A DNA stretch of 38,283 nt from an uncultured Bacteroidales bacterium (GTDB taxonomy: Bacteria; Bacteroidota; Bacteroidia; Bacteroidales; P3). The notes under the pieces were generated by a model. It was not told the DNA's origin and made no database searches. It worked only from the letters and a program-made list of their open reading frames with translations. Of this stretch, positions 14,222 through 22,877 are shown one piece after another. A program made the position numbers and the translations under genes. The stretch spans positions 1-38,283 of the forward strand of contig CALDHX010000081.1 in assembly GCA_937901525.1 (NCBI GenBank), written 5' to 3'. How positions within the stretch are numbered: the stretch's first letter is position 1; every line of letters begins with the position of its first letter.

Positions 14222-15409
14222 TTAGTATGAAATCAATTTGTCTATTTCGGATTTCACAATATCGACACTTATGTTTTCAATACAAGGATAATGTTCCATT
14301 TTATCATTTAATTGAGTACAAATACCAGCACAATCAAAGCAATCCATTTCATACCTAATTGCAACAGGGAAATATTGTTTCAAATCATCAGAAACAGAAT
14401 CTAAATCATACGGATGAAATCTTTTTGTAAAATGTCCTGGACAGATTACAATACTCTTTGTTCTTACCATAGCAGATATATGAGCTGCAACAGTATCATT
14501 ACTTATTACCAAATTGGCAGTGTTAATAACAGAGCACAATTCAAGCAAAGTTGTTTTACCTACTAAATTCAAAATTTTATTAGGCTTTTTTACTGAACGC
14601 AAAATATTGTCTGCAATTTCAATGTCACCATTTCCTCCACACAAAACCACAAAAGAAGAAAGTTTATCAATTAAATTCACAAACTTTTCGCAACCCCAAT
14701 TTTTTTTCACCTGACTTGCTCCTATAAAAAGCACAACATAGTCTTTCACCTGATTAAATTCAGGTATCTCAAAACACAATTTCGGTAAAGATGCTTTAAA
14801 ATCGCAATCAAAAAACTTGGAAACAAATTCAGCATTACGCTTTAACTCCATCTTATCTTCTTTATCTGTTTCAATCAAAGAAGAATAAAAACCGTTTGAT
14901 TTTGAAAGCAATTTGGTCAATATCTTACTGCGTTTTTTCTTATCGGAAATCAATTTGATAAATCTTGATTCTGTGTTATTGTAATCTTGTCCGAAACCGA
15001 TTTTTCTTTTAGCACACACATTTCTTACAATGGTATCTCCTATAAAATAATCTCTTGAAAAAAGAGGATTCAAAATCAAATCATAACGTTTAGTTCTTAA
15101 TTTTTTAAGTAATTTGAAACGATAAATCGGATTAAAAAACATCTTTTTTGTATCCAAAGTTATAATTTCATCAAAATAGGATACGTTCTTTGCAATCGAA
15201 GCAACAGCAGAAGTACACAACAGAGTTATGTTTCCATTCAATCTTTTTCTTATCTGAGAAGCAGAATCCAACCATAGAATAAAGTCTCCTATATTATCCG
15301 TTCTTAATATTAGAATATCGGATTTTGATTTAGGTTTTATGAATCTTAAAAAGAAACTTTCCAAATCAAACAAGAAAATAATAGAGTGTAATAAAAGTTT
15401 TTTTATCAT
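14222..15409 (-). CDS. Glycosyltransferase family 9 protein (heptosyltransferase-like)
   Basis: ATG at 15409 overlaps the upstream methyltransferase stop by an ATGA, so I prefer it to an in-frame upstream ATG at 15457 (16 more residues). The protein has 395 residues. An N-terminal Rossmann-like domain holds the GT9 signature ILRTDNIGDFILWL. A C-terminal nucleotide-sugar domain has FIGASQVKKNWG, VVLCGGNGDIE, LVGKTTLLELCSVI and ISNDTVAAHISAMVRTKSIVI. GT9 enzymes transfer heptose or related sugars to lipopolysaccharide or surface glycans; the acceptor here is unknown. A Cys-rich tail (DCFDCAGICTQ...YPC) is unusual for heptosyltransferases and more common in Bacteroidota GT9 homologues. It is the last gene of the DNRLRE-methyltransferase-GT9 run. 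Confidence 0.85.
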   Translation of the reverse strand: MIKKLLLHSIIFLFDLESFFLRFIKPKSKSDILILRTDNIGDFILWLDSASQIRKRLNGNITLLCTSAVASIAKNVSYFDEIITLDTKKMFFNPIYRFKLLKKLRTKRYDLILNPLFSRDYFIGDTIVRNVCAKRKIGFGQDYNNTESRFIKLISDKKKRSKILTKLLSKSNGFYSSLIETDKEDKMELKRNAEFVSKFFDCDFKASLPKLCFEIPEFNQVKDYVVLFIGASQVKKNWGCEKFVNLIDKLSSFVVLCGGNGDIEIADNILRSVKKPNKILNLVGKTTLLELCSVINTANLVISNDTVAAHISAMVRTKSIVICPGHFTKRFHPYDLDSVSDDLKQYFPVAIRYEMDCFDCAGICTQLNDKMEHYPCIENISVDIVKSEIDKLISY

Positions 15410-16074
15410 TTTGTTTTCTCCGCCCAAATTATTGTTTGGAAACCATAATAACACCAAGTATAATAGTTAGTTTTGTTTTTAATCTTAGAAATTGGTTCGG
15501 TAAGACAACCTATCAACCAAGGCAAAAATGGTTTGTGTGAGATAGTAGAATATAATACAGACATATTATTTTCTTTCAAAATTTCCAACACCTTTTCATA
15601 AGAAGGTGGAAGGTCTTTGTGGGTATTATCATCATAATAATTAAGAGTACCTTGTCTTGAAGGAAATTTCACACTCTTTTCTGAGGGAAATGACAAATAC
15701 AAACGACCCTTTGGTTTTAACGCTTTAATCATTGCGACTAATGTTTCTTCTCTTTTGTTACAGTGTTCCAAATTATGAGAAGACAAAACTACATCAAAAC
15801 TATTTGACATCTTTAATATCTCATCTGAAAACACATCCGGGGACACTAAAATATAATTATCTGCAACATTAGTCTTTGTTTGATTATAGTCAGACACATC
15901 AATACCTGTATAAACACAAGATGGCAATATTGATTTTATTAGACTTGGCGAATCGTTTCCACAACCGACATCTAATACACTTGGATTAGAATTGTTTATA
16001 GATTGCAAAAATTCACCCTTCATACGAGGGAAAATAATGCGTCTAAATATTCTTGTTATTAAATTAGATTTCAC
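15406..16074 (-). CDS. Class I SAM-dependent methyltransferase
   Basis: This 222-residue protein has SAM motif I VLDVGCGNDSPSLI, an acidic strand end YTGIDVSDY, and a methyltransferase type 11-like motif FDVVLSSHNLEHCNKREE. Members of this group often modify sugars, quinones or small metabolites. Between a secreted protein gene and a glycosyltransferase gene, a glycan substrate is plausible (inference). The start is one base after the stop of the DNRLRE gene, and the stop overlaps the next start by four bases, so the three genes are tightly coupled. Confidence 0.85.
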   Translation of the reverse strand: MKSNLITRIFRRIIFPRMKGEFLQSINNSNPSVLDVGCGNDSPSLIKSILPSCVYTGIDVSDYNQTKTNVADNYILVSPDVFSDEILKMSNSFDVVLSSHNLEHCNKREETLVAMIKALKPKGRLYLSFPSEKSVKFPSRQGTLNYYDDNTHKDLPPSYEKVLEILKENNMSVLYSTISHKPFLPWLIGCLTEPISKIKNKTNYYTWCYYGFQTIIWAEKTK

Positions 16075-16075
16075 A

Positions 16076-17353
16076 CTAAATACTCTTTACAATATTAACT
16101 TTTTGCGAAAGATTCAATTTTTCACCTTTTATAACAATTGTGTATATACCATTTTCACAATCATCACAACTTAAATCCATTGAATTTTCACCTACTTTCA
16201 CTTGTATATCTTTTGAAAACACAACGTTTCCATTAGAATCATATAGGGTTAGAACAGATAAACATGATTCCTCTGCCACAAAATCAATTTTCCATTTACC
16301 GTTTGTAGGATTTGGAATAACTTTCAAAACTTCTTTTTCTTCAAAAAACACAACTTCATCTCCTAATGGAACATAACCTTGCGGTACAACTATCGATTCT
16401 TTCAAAGATTCGCTCTCATCAATCATTCGAGGAATATCTCCCATACAAAGTTTTATACAAGTCTCACAAGTGTCTCCATCATTTATTATGCTATGACAAA
16501 AACCTTCACTATGATTTTGATTAAACGTAGTTGTAAATGTAGGTTGTGTAGATAAGATTTGAGTGCCATATCTCCAAGAATGCTGACCTCCTTGTTCATA
16601 AGCAGAAAAAGTAATCGTGTTAGGATGATCAGAATTTTCCATAGTCATAGAGAACCTTGCTTCACAATAATCATACGTTACCTCTAATTCTGGCCACAAA
16701 GTAGAGTCTGAGCAATCGCTCGATGAAAAAGCTAAATTTCTATAATGCGCTTCGTTTTGCAATTTCAACAAAAAACCATAATTATTACCCGATACCATAC
16801 TTTGCACCATAGCAACAAGATTTGAATTACTTACACTGCAATTCCAATTGTACTCGGAAGTAGATTGAGGTAAAGTAAATTGATTCACTGTCGTTGTTGT
16901 AGGTTGAGTATTCCAAGTAACAGTATTTTCATCCCAAGGATAAATTACTTGTTGCACAACAACAGTATTTGCATAAAAGCCAGAGGGAGCACCAGGATAA
17001 GAAGTATTTCTATCTGCATTTGTTCCATAAAGACGCAATGTTACACTCAATATTGTAGCATTTTGAGGAATTGAATCCAAACCTGTAAAACATAAAAGAG
17101 AACGCACAGTTCCACCACTACAACCAATAGCATTCCATGTCCAATCTTTCATCCACAAAACAGTATCATTAGCAAAATTCATATCAGCAGGAGATATACT
17201 ATCTATTGTAGCTATACAACCATTATCATAATTCATTATTGCTACATCTTTTCCTATTACAGCATTAGGTTTCAATATTACGGTTGTTTGAGCATAAGAG
17301 ATTGCACAACCAAACAAAGCAATCAATAAAAACATACCTTTTTTCATAATCAT
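16076..17353 (-). CDS. DNRLRE-domain secreted protein with T9SS type A sorting domain
   Basis: The protein (425 residues; a start at the second Met, 17347, is equally possible) has a signal peptide ending ISYAQ. An approximately 200-residue DNRLRE-like beta-domain follows (SLLCFTGLDSIPQNATILSVTLRLYG, DENTVTWNTQPTTTTVNQF, FLLKLQNEAHYRNLAFSS), a fold found in carbohydrate-binding and cell-surface proteins. After a Cys-containing linker comes a T9SS type A sorting domain (VIPNPTNGKWKIDF...ENGIYTIVIKGEKLNLSQKV). It should be exported across the outer membrane and attached to the surface or released. It is the first gene behind a perfect promoter and is followed directly by methyltransferase and glycosyltransferase genes. 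Confidence 0.85.
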   Translation of the reverse strand: MIMKKGMFLLIALFGCAISYAQTTVILKPNAVIGKDVAIMNYDNGCIATIDSISPADMNFANDTVLWMKDWTWNAIGCSGGTVRSLLCFTGLDSIPQNATILSVTLRLYGTNADRNTSYPGAPSGFYANTVVVQQVIYPWDENTVTWNTQPTTTTVNQFTLPQSTSEYNWNCSVSNSNLVAMVQSMVSGNNYGFLLKLQNEAHYRNLAFSSSDCSDSTLWPELEVTYDYCEARFSMTMENSDHPNTITFSAYEQGGQHSWRYGTQILSTQPTFTTTFNQNHSEGFCHSIINDGDTCETCIKLCMGDIPRMIDESESLKESIVVPQGYVPLGDEVVFFEEKEVLKVIPNPTNGKWKIDFVAEESCLSVLTLYDSNGNVVFSKDIQVKVGENSMDLSCDDCENGIYTIVIKGEKLNLSQKVNIVKSI

Positions 17354-17431
17354 TACATTTAAGTTATACTACTCCCCATTTTTAGATAGGTTAATTATCA
17401 AATTTAATATCAATATATTATCTTACGTTTG

Positions 17432-17462
17432 CAAATTTACCATTTTATTTTATATCAGCAAA
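17432..17462 (-). promoter_or_regulatory. Bacteroidota-type promoter (TTTG-N19-TAAATTTG) for the DNRLRE run
   Basis: On the minus strand a TTTG box (17459-17462) lies 19 bp upstream of TAAATTTG (17432-17439). The -33 box falls inside the last codons of the flippase gene. The start codon at 17353 is about 80 bases downstream. Confidence 0.75.
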
Positions 17463-18816
17463 ATGTTTTATCTTTATTTTTATCTAAACTATTATTTTTA
17501 ATACTTTTTTTAACATAATAAGAACTCAATAAGTAATAAATCACAAACAATGTGAAATTACTCAATAACAACGAATACGCAACTCCTATCTCACCATAAA
17601 TAGGAGCAGTAAAACTAAACAAAAAATAACTCAATCCATTTATAATTACAGAGGTTAAAATAGTAATGTAATTCTTTTCAAAATAAGTGAAATAGTTAAA
17701 AAAGAAAAGATTAAGTGAAGCGAAAATCTGTGCAAGACACAAAGGAGGTAAAATACTCATAATAAGAGAATAACTCTTTGGGAAAACACCCCAATTTAAC
17801 AATATCCACGCTCCTATATATATTCCCACACAAAGCAAAAGCAAAAGAATAAAAATTCTAAGTCCATTCCTATCGGTTTTTTTCTTTAAAAGACTTAGGT
17901 TTTTCTCTTGTAAAAAAGATGGTAACCAAATAAAATTAAACGATTGATAAACTATCACAGGAATAGTTGCAAGAAGTGATGCCAAATTATAGACTGCCAC
18001 AACCCCTACTCCACAATAAAGCATCACAAAGTGTTTATCACCAAAATTAGTTATAGCATTCAAAAGAGCAACAAAAGAAAGAGGAAGACCAATCTTCAAA
18101 CCCTTACGCAAATAATATGAAGAAAATTTAAGAGTAAAGTTTTTGCAAAGGAAAATAGCGAAAACCCCACAAAGAATAAGTTCTACAAGATAAGTAATTG
18201 CCAAACGCAAAAGAGCAGCATCAGCATTGGCAGCAGTATAAAGAAGAATAATTGCCAAACCGTTTGCAAAAAAGAAACGGATTAAATTAAATGCTTGAAT
18301 ATTCTTTATTTTCTCTGCTGCAACGAAGTAATAAGTCAAAAGATTGGAAAGAACCATCGATGCCATTGCCACAAAGAGATAAGGACGATAAGTATCATAA
18401 GAAAAACCACTTACATCGTTATTGCGATTGATAAAAGAAAAGAAATATTCATCAATCCCCGTAAAAGAAAGCAAAGAAAAAATAACAATAAGCCCAACAA
18501 CAAGCGTAAGAGAAAGAGTAAAAAGCATACTACCTTGTGCTTTCTTATCGTTTTTTGTATCAGCAAAAAGTTTAGGTACAGAAGCATGAAAACCAAGTGT
18601 AAAAACCAAACTCATTGCCATAGCGAAACTATAAAGATAACCATAAACCCCAAACTCTTCACGAGTCATAAGATGAAGAAAAACAGGTATTAGCAAGAAA
18701 TTAGCACCTCTTACCAACACATCAGTAGAAAAAAGCGAAAGAAAACGTCTTAATGCTACTTTATTTCTATACGTTTCAATACTTTTTTCCCAAAACGATT
18801 GTTTATTTCCTCGCAT
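17455..18816 (-). CDS. Polysaccharide/lipid-linked oligosaccharide flippase (Wzx/MVF-like)
   Basis: This 453-residue multi-pass membrane protein has about 12-14 hydrophobic helices. Its N-terminal pattern RFLSLFSTDVLVRGANFLLIPVFLHLMTREEFGVYGYLYS is typical of the polysaccharide biosynthesis exporter family, which flips lipid-linked sugars across the inner membrane. The start at 18816 lies 61 bases inside the DUF721 gene; no later in-frame Met precedes the conserved N-terminus, so the overlap appears real. It is the last gene of the ispH-recF-DUF721 run. The cargo is unknown; no O-antigen gene cluster is present in the window. Confidence 0.85.
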   Translation of the reverse strand: MRGNKQSFWEKSIETYRNKVALRRFLSLFSTDVLVRGANFLLIPVFLHLMTREEFGVYGYLYSFAMAMSLVFTLGFHASVPKLFADTKNDKKAQGSMLFTLSLTLVVGLIVIFSLLSFTGIDEYFFSFINRNNDVSGFSYDTYRPYLFVAMASMVLSNLLTYYFVAAEKIKNIQAFNLIRFFFANGLAIILLYTAANADAALLRLAITYLVELILCGVFAIFLCKNFTLKFSSYYLRKGLKIGLPLSFVALLNAITNFGDKHFVMLYCGVGVVAVYNLASLLATIPVIVYQSFNFIWLPSFLQEKNLSLLKKKTDRNGLRIFILLLLLCVGIYIGAWILLNWGVFPKSYSLIMSILPPLCLAQIFASLNLFFFNYFTYFEKNYITILTSVIINGLSYFLFSFTAPIYGEIGVAYSLLLSNFTLFVIYYLLSSYYVKKSIKNNSLDKNKDKTFC

Positions 18817-19079
18817 ATATTTCCTCTCATCATCATTAACTCACTACGAAGTGCAGGAGCATTCACACAAACAAAGAGAACCTTGTCGTAAACATAGATT
18901 TTCTTAGTTAATTTCTTAATAAAATCACCCGTAATCTCTTCCCAAACCTTAATAATCTCCTCTTGATTAAAATCAGTTGGCACTCCAAGCGATTCTAAAA
19001 AGCGTTCCATTATATTTATAATAGGTTGCTCACTTGCTTCGCTTAAACCTCTTGGTTTTATGTAATAATCCTTGTTCAT
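18756..19079 (-). CDS. DUF721 (DciA-like) protein
   Basis: This is a 107-residue protein. The pattern ITGDFIKKLTKKIYVYDKVLFVCVNAPALRSELMMMRGNICEEINNRFG is that of DUF721, which includes DciA, the helicase-loading protein that works with DnaB in bacteria lacking DnaC. Its usual neighbour is recF, as here: the start overlaps the recF stop by an ATGA at 19076-19079. It probably acts in the cytoplasm in replication initiation. The 3' end overlaps the flippase start by 61 bases. Confidence 0.85.
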   Translation of the reverse strand: MNKDYYIKPRGLSEASEQPIINIMERFLESLGVPTDFNQEEIIKVWEEITGDFIKKLTKKIYVYDKVLFVCVNAPALRSELMMMRGNICEEINNRFGKKVLKRIEIK

Positions 19080-20149
19080 AATTTAAAGATTTTAGTCTTG
19101 TCTTTCAACGCTTCACCAATCATTTTCTCAACCCTTTCAAGATGAGTATCGGTAATAAAAACCTGACCAAAGCGACCATCTTCCAACAATGCTAAGATTC
19201 TACTCACCCTTTCAAAATCAAATTTATCAAAAATATCATCTAATAAAAGAATAGGTTTCACACCCATATTCTTTTGAAGAAAATCAAATTGTGCAAGCTT
19301 TAACGCAAGGAGAAAAGTTTTTTGTTGACCTTGCGAAGCATGAGTTTTAATAGGCATTTGTTTAAGAGAAAAAATCAAATCATCTTTATGAACCCCTACG
19401 GTTGTAAATCCAACTATTTTATCCTTTTCTCTATTTTCTTTAAGCAAAGAAAGCAAATCTCCCTCAAAAGTTAAATACTCCAAGTTCACCTCTTCTTTAT
19501 TTTGAGAAATGAATTGATAAAAGTTATTCATCGGTTGAACAAACTCTGAGAAAAATTCCTTTCTTTTCTCTTGAATCAACTTTCCATAAGAGGCAATTTG
19601 CTCTTCCCAAATCAAGAGATTTACTTCATCAACATAATTATATATCTGAAAAGCTTTCAACAATTTATTTCTTTGTTGTATTGCTTTATTATAACGAATA
19701 AGATTTTGAAGATAAATCTTATCTTGTTGCGAAATAATAATATCTATGAATTTTCTTCTCATCTCACTCCCACCCGTAATCAAGATATGATCATTTGGAG
19801 CAATCATCACTGTTGGTATTTTACCAATATGCTCCGAAAGACGTGTGTATGCTTTACCTGAATGTTTAATTTGTTTTTTTCCTTCTTTTTTTAACGTACA
19901 AGAAATCCTCTCTTCCACACCATTAAGAGAATAATCTCCATGTAAAGCAAAGAAATCTTGTTCATACCTTATAGAATGAAAATCGTTGTTATTGAAAAAA
20001 CTCTTACAAAAGCTTAAATAATAAATAGCATCAAGCACATTTGTTTTGCCAACTCCATTATTGCCAACAAAACAATTGATTTGTGAAAAAGAAAACTCCT
20101 TTTCTTCTATGTTTTTAAAGTTAGATATTTTCAGTTCTCGCAAGTACAT
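19076..20149 (-). CDS. recF: DNA replication and repair protein RecF
   Basis: This 357-residue SMC-like ATPase loads RecA at gapped DNA. It begins MYLRELKISNFKNI with the Walker A loop GNNGVGKTN at residues 29-37, the ABC-type signature ASQGQQKTFLLALKLAQ, and Walker B ILLLDDIFDKFD, followed by the D-loop region and GQVFITDTH. Length and motifs are normal. Its first 29 bases overlap the end of ispH, and its stop overlaps the DUF721 start, so translation of the run is tightly linked. Confidence 0.96.
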   Translation of the reverse strand: MYLRELKISNFKNIEEKEFSFSQINCFVGNNGVGKTNVLDAIYYLSFCKSFFNNNDFHSIRYEQDFFALHGDYSLNGVEERISCTLKKEGKKQIKHSGKAYTRLSEHIGKIPTVMIAPNDHILITGGSEMRRKFIDIIISQQDKIYLQNLIRYNKAIQQRNKLLKAFQIYNYVDEVNLLIWEEQIASYGKLIQEKRKEFFSEFVQPMNNFYQFISQNKEEVNLEYLTFEGDLLSLLKENREKDKIVGFTTVGVHKDDLIFSLKQMPIKTHASQGQQKTFLLALKLAQFDFLQKNMGVKPILLLDDIFDKFDFERVSRILALLEDGRFGQVFITDTHLERVEKMIGEALKDKTKIFKL

Positions 20150-20996
20150 AATCTCTTATCTCCTCCATAAGCCACATAGGTGTTGATGTAGCTCCTGAAA
20201 TTCCTATTCTACTATATTTTTTCATTTCTTCAATATCAATATCCTCTTTTTCGGAAATGAAATATGTTTCTTTTTTGTGCCCCTTACAAAAATCAAAAAG
20301 ATAATTCCCATTGCTTGAATGCTTACCGCTTACAAACAAAAGTGCATCAACACTATCAGCAAAAGATAGTAAGGTTTTTGTTCTTGAAGCCATTCTTTTA
20401 CAAATACTATCCGTAGGATAAAACTCCTTATTGCCTACTTGCAACATTTTTTCTCTAATAATATTTGTTATCTCTTCAAACTCTTCTTTGTTTTTTGTTG
20501 TTTGCGAGAAAAGATATATTGTTTTAGTAAAGTCTAAGGCTTCAATATCCTTTTCACTACTAATGACTATTGCCGTATTTTCACTTTGTCCACAAAGTCC
20601 TATCACTTCTGCATGACCCTGTTTGCCGAAAATAACTATTTGACTTCTACTTTTATCCATAGAATCGTAAGCCTTTTTCACATCTTTTTGCAATTTAAGC
20701 ACAATAGGACAAGTAGCATCAAAAAGTTCTATGTTATTTTTTTTCGCAACCTCGTATGTTGAAGGCGGCTCTCCGTGAGCTCTTATCATAACTCTACAAT
20801 CCCTTATTTTTTCTAAATCAGAGACATTTATAATTTCAAGACCAAGTTTTTCAAGTCTATTGATTTCCATAGAATTATGCACTAATTCTCCAAGGCAATA
20901 AAGCTTACCAAACTCTTTTAGACAATTCTCGCTCATCTTTATTGCACTTGTTACTCCAAAACAAAAGCCTGCTTCTTTTTCTATTAAAACTTCCAT
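20121..20996 (-). CDS. ispH: 4-hydroxy-3-methylbut-2-enyl diphosphate reductase
   Basis: This is the last enzyme of the MEP isoprenoid pathway, an iron-sulfur protein that makes IPP and DMAPP. The three cluster cysteines are present: Cys12 in AGFCFGV, Cys96 in FDATCPIV and Cys199 in DSICKRM. Conserved substrate-binding residues appear in ELVHN, GKQGHAEV, FSQTTKN, GKHSSNG and GISGATSTP. The protein has 291 residues, a normal length. It is the first gene of the minus-strand run ispH-recF-DUF721-flippase and diverges from the DUF2156 gene over a shared promoter region. Confidence 0.97.
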   Translation of the reverse strand: MEVLIEKEAGFCFGVTSAIKMSENCLKEFGKLYCLGELVHNSMEINRLEKLGLEIINVSDLEKIRDCRVMIRAHGEPPSTYEVAKKNNIELFDATCPIVLKLQKDVKKAYDSMDKSRSQIVIFGKQGHAEVIGLCGQSENTAIVISSEKDIEALDFTKTIYLFSQTTKNKEEFEEITNIIREKMLQVGNKEFYPTDSICKRMASRTKTLLSFADSVDALLFVSGKHSSNGNYLFDFCKGHKKETYFISEKEDIDIEEMKKYSRIGISGATSTPMWLMEEIRDYVLARTENI

Positions 20997-21015
20997 AACA
21001 AAAAAGGGAATTTTA

Positions 21016-21045
21016 TTTGCAAAGGTAAATATTTTTGTAATTTTG
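21016..21045 (+). promoter_or_regulatory. Bacteroidota-type promoter (TTTG-N18-TAATTTTG) for the DUF2156 gene
   Basis: TTTG at 21016-21019, an 18-bp spacer and TAATTTTG at 21038-21045 lie 20 bases before the start codon at 21066. Confidence 0.65.
21020..21027 (-). promoter_or_regulatory. -7 box (TACCTTTG) for the ispH run
   Basis: On the minus strand TACCTTTG matches TAnnTTTG, 23 bases upstream of the ispH start. No TTTG is seen at 19-21 bp. It lies inside the spacer of the divergent promoter, so the two promoters overlap. Confidence 0.5.
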
Positions 21046-21065
21046 GCGACTAAAAAACACTAATA

Positions 21066-21956
21066 ATGATTGAATTTAAAGCTATAAAACCTACGGATAG
21101 AAAAATTTTTGAACAATTTTACACTTTTAAAACTATTCAAAACGCTGAAAGTTCTTTTGCTAATCTTTGTGCTTACGCATTTATTTATAACGGAGAATGG
21201 GCTATAATAGATGATTGTTTAGTTACAAGAATACATTTTGAGAAAAACAAAAACATTTGCTATCACTACCCGATAGGAAATGGTTGTAAAGAAAATATTA
21301 TTGAAAAACTAATAAATCTTTCAAAAGAAAACAATCAAAAAATGTGTGTAATTTGTGAGAGAAAAGAAAAAAAGCCTTGCTTTGAAGAACTTTTTGAAAT
21401 AAAAGAAGAAAGAGACTTTTTTGATTATCTCTACCTTAGAGAAGACCTTGCAACACTAAAAGGGAAAAAACTACAACCTAAAAGAAATCACATCAACAAA
21501 TTTATTAATAAATACAACTGGAAGTTTGAAGAAATAACCTCCTCAAACTCCGAAGAGTGTATTTCTTTACTTAAACTATGGCAAGAAAGAGCAATTGAGA
21601 AGAATCCGGAATTAAAAACCGATTATGAAAAAGAAAAAAGAGTGATTGAGTATTTTTTCTCTAACTTTGAGGACTTGGATTTGTATGCAGGAGCAATTAG
21701 AGTTGACGAAAAAATAGTAGCATTCTCTATTGGAAGTAAAATAAACGACAATACTTTTGATATACATATTGAAAAAGCAGACAAAGATTATGAAGGAGCC
21801 TTTGCAATCATAAATAGAGAAATGGCTATTCATATAGATAAAAATTATATCTACATAAATAGAGAAGAGGATTTAGGAATTGAAGGCCTAAGAAAAGCAA
21901 AACTAAGCTATAACCCAATAAAATTAATTGAAAAATATTTTGCAATACTAAAATGA
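21066..21956 (+). CDS. DUF2156 (phosphatidylglycerol lysyltransferase C-terminal-like) protein
   Basis: This 296-residue soluble protein resembles the DUF2156/LPG-synthase C-terminal fold, a double GNAT-like domain: IEFKAIKPTDRKIFEQFY near the start and SSFANLCAYAFIYNGEWAIIDDCL. The second half has KRNHINKFINKYNWKFEEI, IVAFSIGSKINDNTFDIHIEKADKDYEGAFAIINREMA and YINREEDLGIEGLRKAKLSY. It has no membrane domain, unlike MprF. The substrate is unknown; related proteins aminoacylate or acylate small acceptors. The next gene, a GNAT acetyltransferase, overlaps it by an ATGA (21953-21956), so they are probably one functional unit. Confidence 0.8.
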   Translation: MIEFKAIKPTDRKIFEQFYTFKTIQNAESSFANLCAYAFIYNGEWAIIDDCLVTRIHFEKNKNICYHYPIGNGCKENIIEKLINLSKENNQKMCVICERKEKKPCFEELFEIKEERDFFDYLYLREDLATLKGKKLQPKRNHINKFINKYNWKFEEITSSNSEECISLLKLWQERAIEKNPELKTDYEKEKRVIEYFFSNFEDLDLYAGAIRVDEKIVAFSIGSKINDNTFDIHIEKADKDYEGAFAIINREMAIHIDKNYIYINREEDLGIEGLRKAKLSYNPIKLIEKYFAILK

Positions 21957-22786
21957 ATAGCATAAAACAACAAGCAAAAGAGCTTTGGAATAAAACTTTT
22001 GGCGATTCTTTTGAATACATAGATAAGTTTTTTAATCTATACTTTAAAGAAGGAAATTTTTTCCATATAGAAGAAAACGGAAAGCTATTATCTATGCTTT
22101 TTGCAACGCATCATAGACTAAAAATAAATGATAATATTCTACCGATTGCTTACATAGGAAGCGTTTGTACGGTAGAAAGCCACAGAAATCAAGGCTTGGC
22201 AAATCTTCTTATGCAAAAAGCCGAAAAAGAATTAAGTAATCTTGGAAAGCAAGCCGTAATTTTAATTGCAGCACACGAAGGATTAGTTCCTTTTTATGAA
22301 AAAATGGGATATAAACTCTGTGGAATAGAGGGTATAAACAAGACTTATTTCAAAGAAATAGAAAACAAAAATGATTTATCTCAATATAGTATTGAAACAA
22401 CAAAAAAGTTTGATTTTGAACTTATAAATAATGTTCAACAAAATAGAAATAACTGCATAATTCACAACGAATCAACCCTCAAACTCTATACTATCACTGA
22501 TTATGATATAATAAACCTTTACAAAGACAAGAAAATCATTGCTCAATGCGTAGCAATAACCGATTGGAATACAATAGAAGTTTTGGATTGTTTTTGTTTT
22601 GAAGAACAAACTGCCGAATTATTTGCTCAAAAACTATCTATTGAATACAAGAAAGACGTTATTTTAAAGTATTTTCCTAATGAAAATTCAGAAATTGCTT
22701 CAACAATAGAAATGATTAAGCCTTTAAATAACCTAAATAAAAGCCTTCCTGAAAAGGTATTTATGAGCTTAAATTTAGATACTTAA
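21953..22786 (+). CDS. GNAT family N-acetyltransferase
   Basis: The 277-residue protein carries the acetyl-CoA-binding motif A as YIGSVCTVESHRNQGLANLLMQKAEKEL, followed by AVILIAAHEGLVPFYEKMGYKL, typical of GNAT enzymes. The C-terminal half resembles the Eis-like or sterol-carrier-type extension seen in long GNATs. The substrate is unknown. It starts within the stop of the DUF2156 gene and ends at the convergent repeat region 22794-22877. Confidence 0.85.
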   Translation: MNSIKQQAKELWNKTFGDSFEYIDKFFNLYFKEGNFFHIEENGKLLSMLFATHHRLKINDNILPIAYIGSVCTVESHRNQGLANLLMQKAEKELSNLGKQAVILIAAHEGLVPFYEKMGYKLCGIEGINKTYFKEIENKNDLSQYSIETTKKFDFELINNVQQNRNNCIIHNESTLKLYTITDYDIINLYKDKKIIAQCVAITDWNTIEVLDCFCFEEQTAELFAQKLSIEYKKDVILKYFPNENSEIASTIEMIKPLNNLNKSLPEKVFMSLNLDT

Positions 22787-22793
22787 TTCTAAG

Positions 22794-22877
22794 AAAAAAA
22801 ATCAAAGAAAAAATAAAAAAAAGCAAAGAAAAAATTTAAAAAAGCAAAGAAAAAAAATTTTTTTTCTTTGATTTTTT
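22794..22877. repeat. 21-bp-phased repeat array, locus 3, with bidirectional terminator hairpin
   Basis: Cores TCAAAG (22802), GCAAAG (22823) and GCAAAG (22844) lie exactly 21 bp apart in A-runs. An inverted copy, CTTTGA, begins at 22866. The 19-mer AAAAAAATCAAAGAAAAAA occurs at 22795-22813, identical to the copies inside the TPM gene. The last forward and the inverted copy form a near-perfect 20-bp palindrome that can act as terminator for the converging GNAT and beta-barrel genes. Confidence 0.75.

Noticed and set aside
15410..15457. Longer glycosyltransferase start at 15457
   Set aside because: ATG at 15409 forms the usual four-base overlap with the upstream gene, and the extra residues are not conserved-looking.
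18295..18693. 132-codon plus-strand ORF within the flippase gene
   Set aside because: Its Lys/Asn-rich sequence is the antisense image of hydrophobic codons; the minus-strand protein is a clear flippase.
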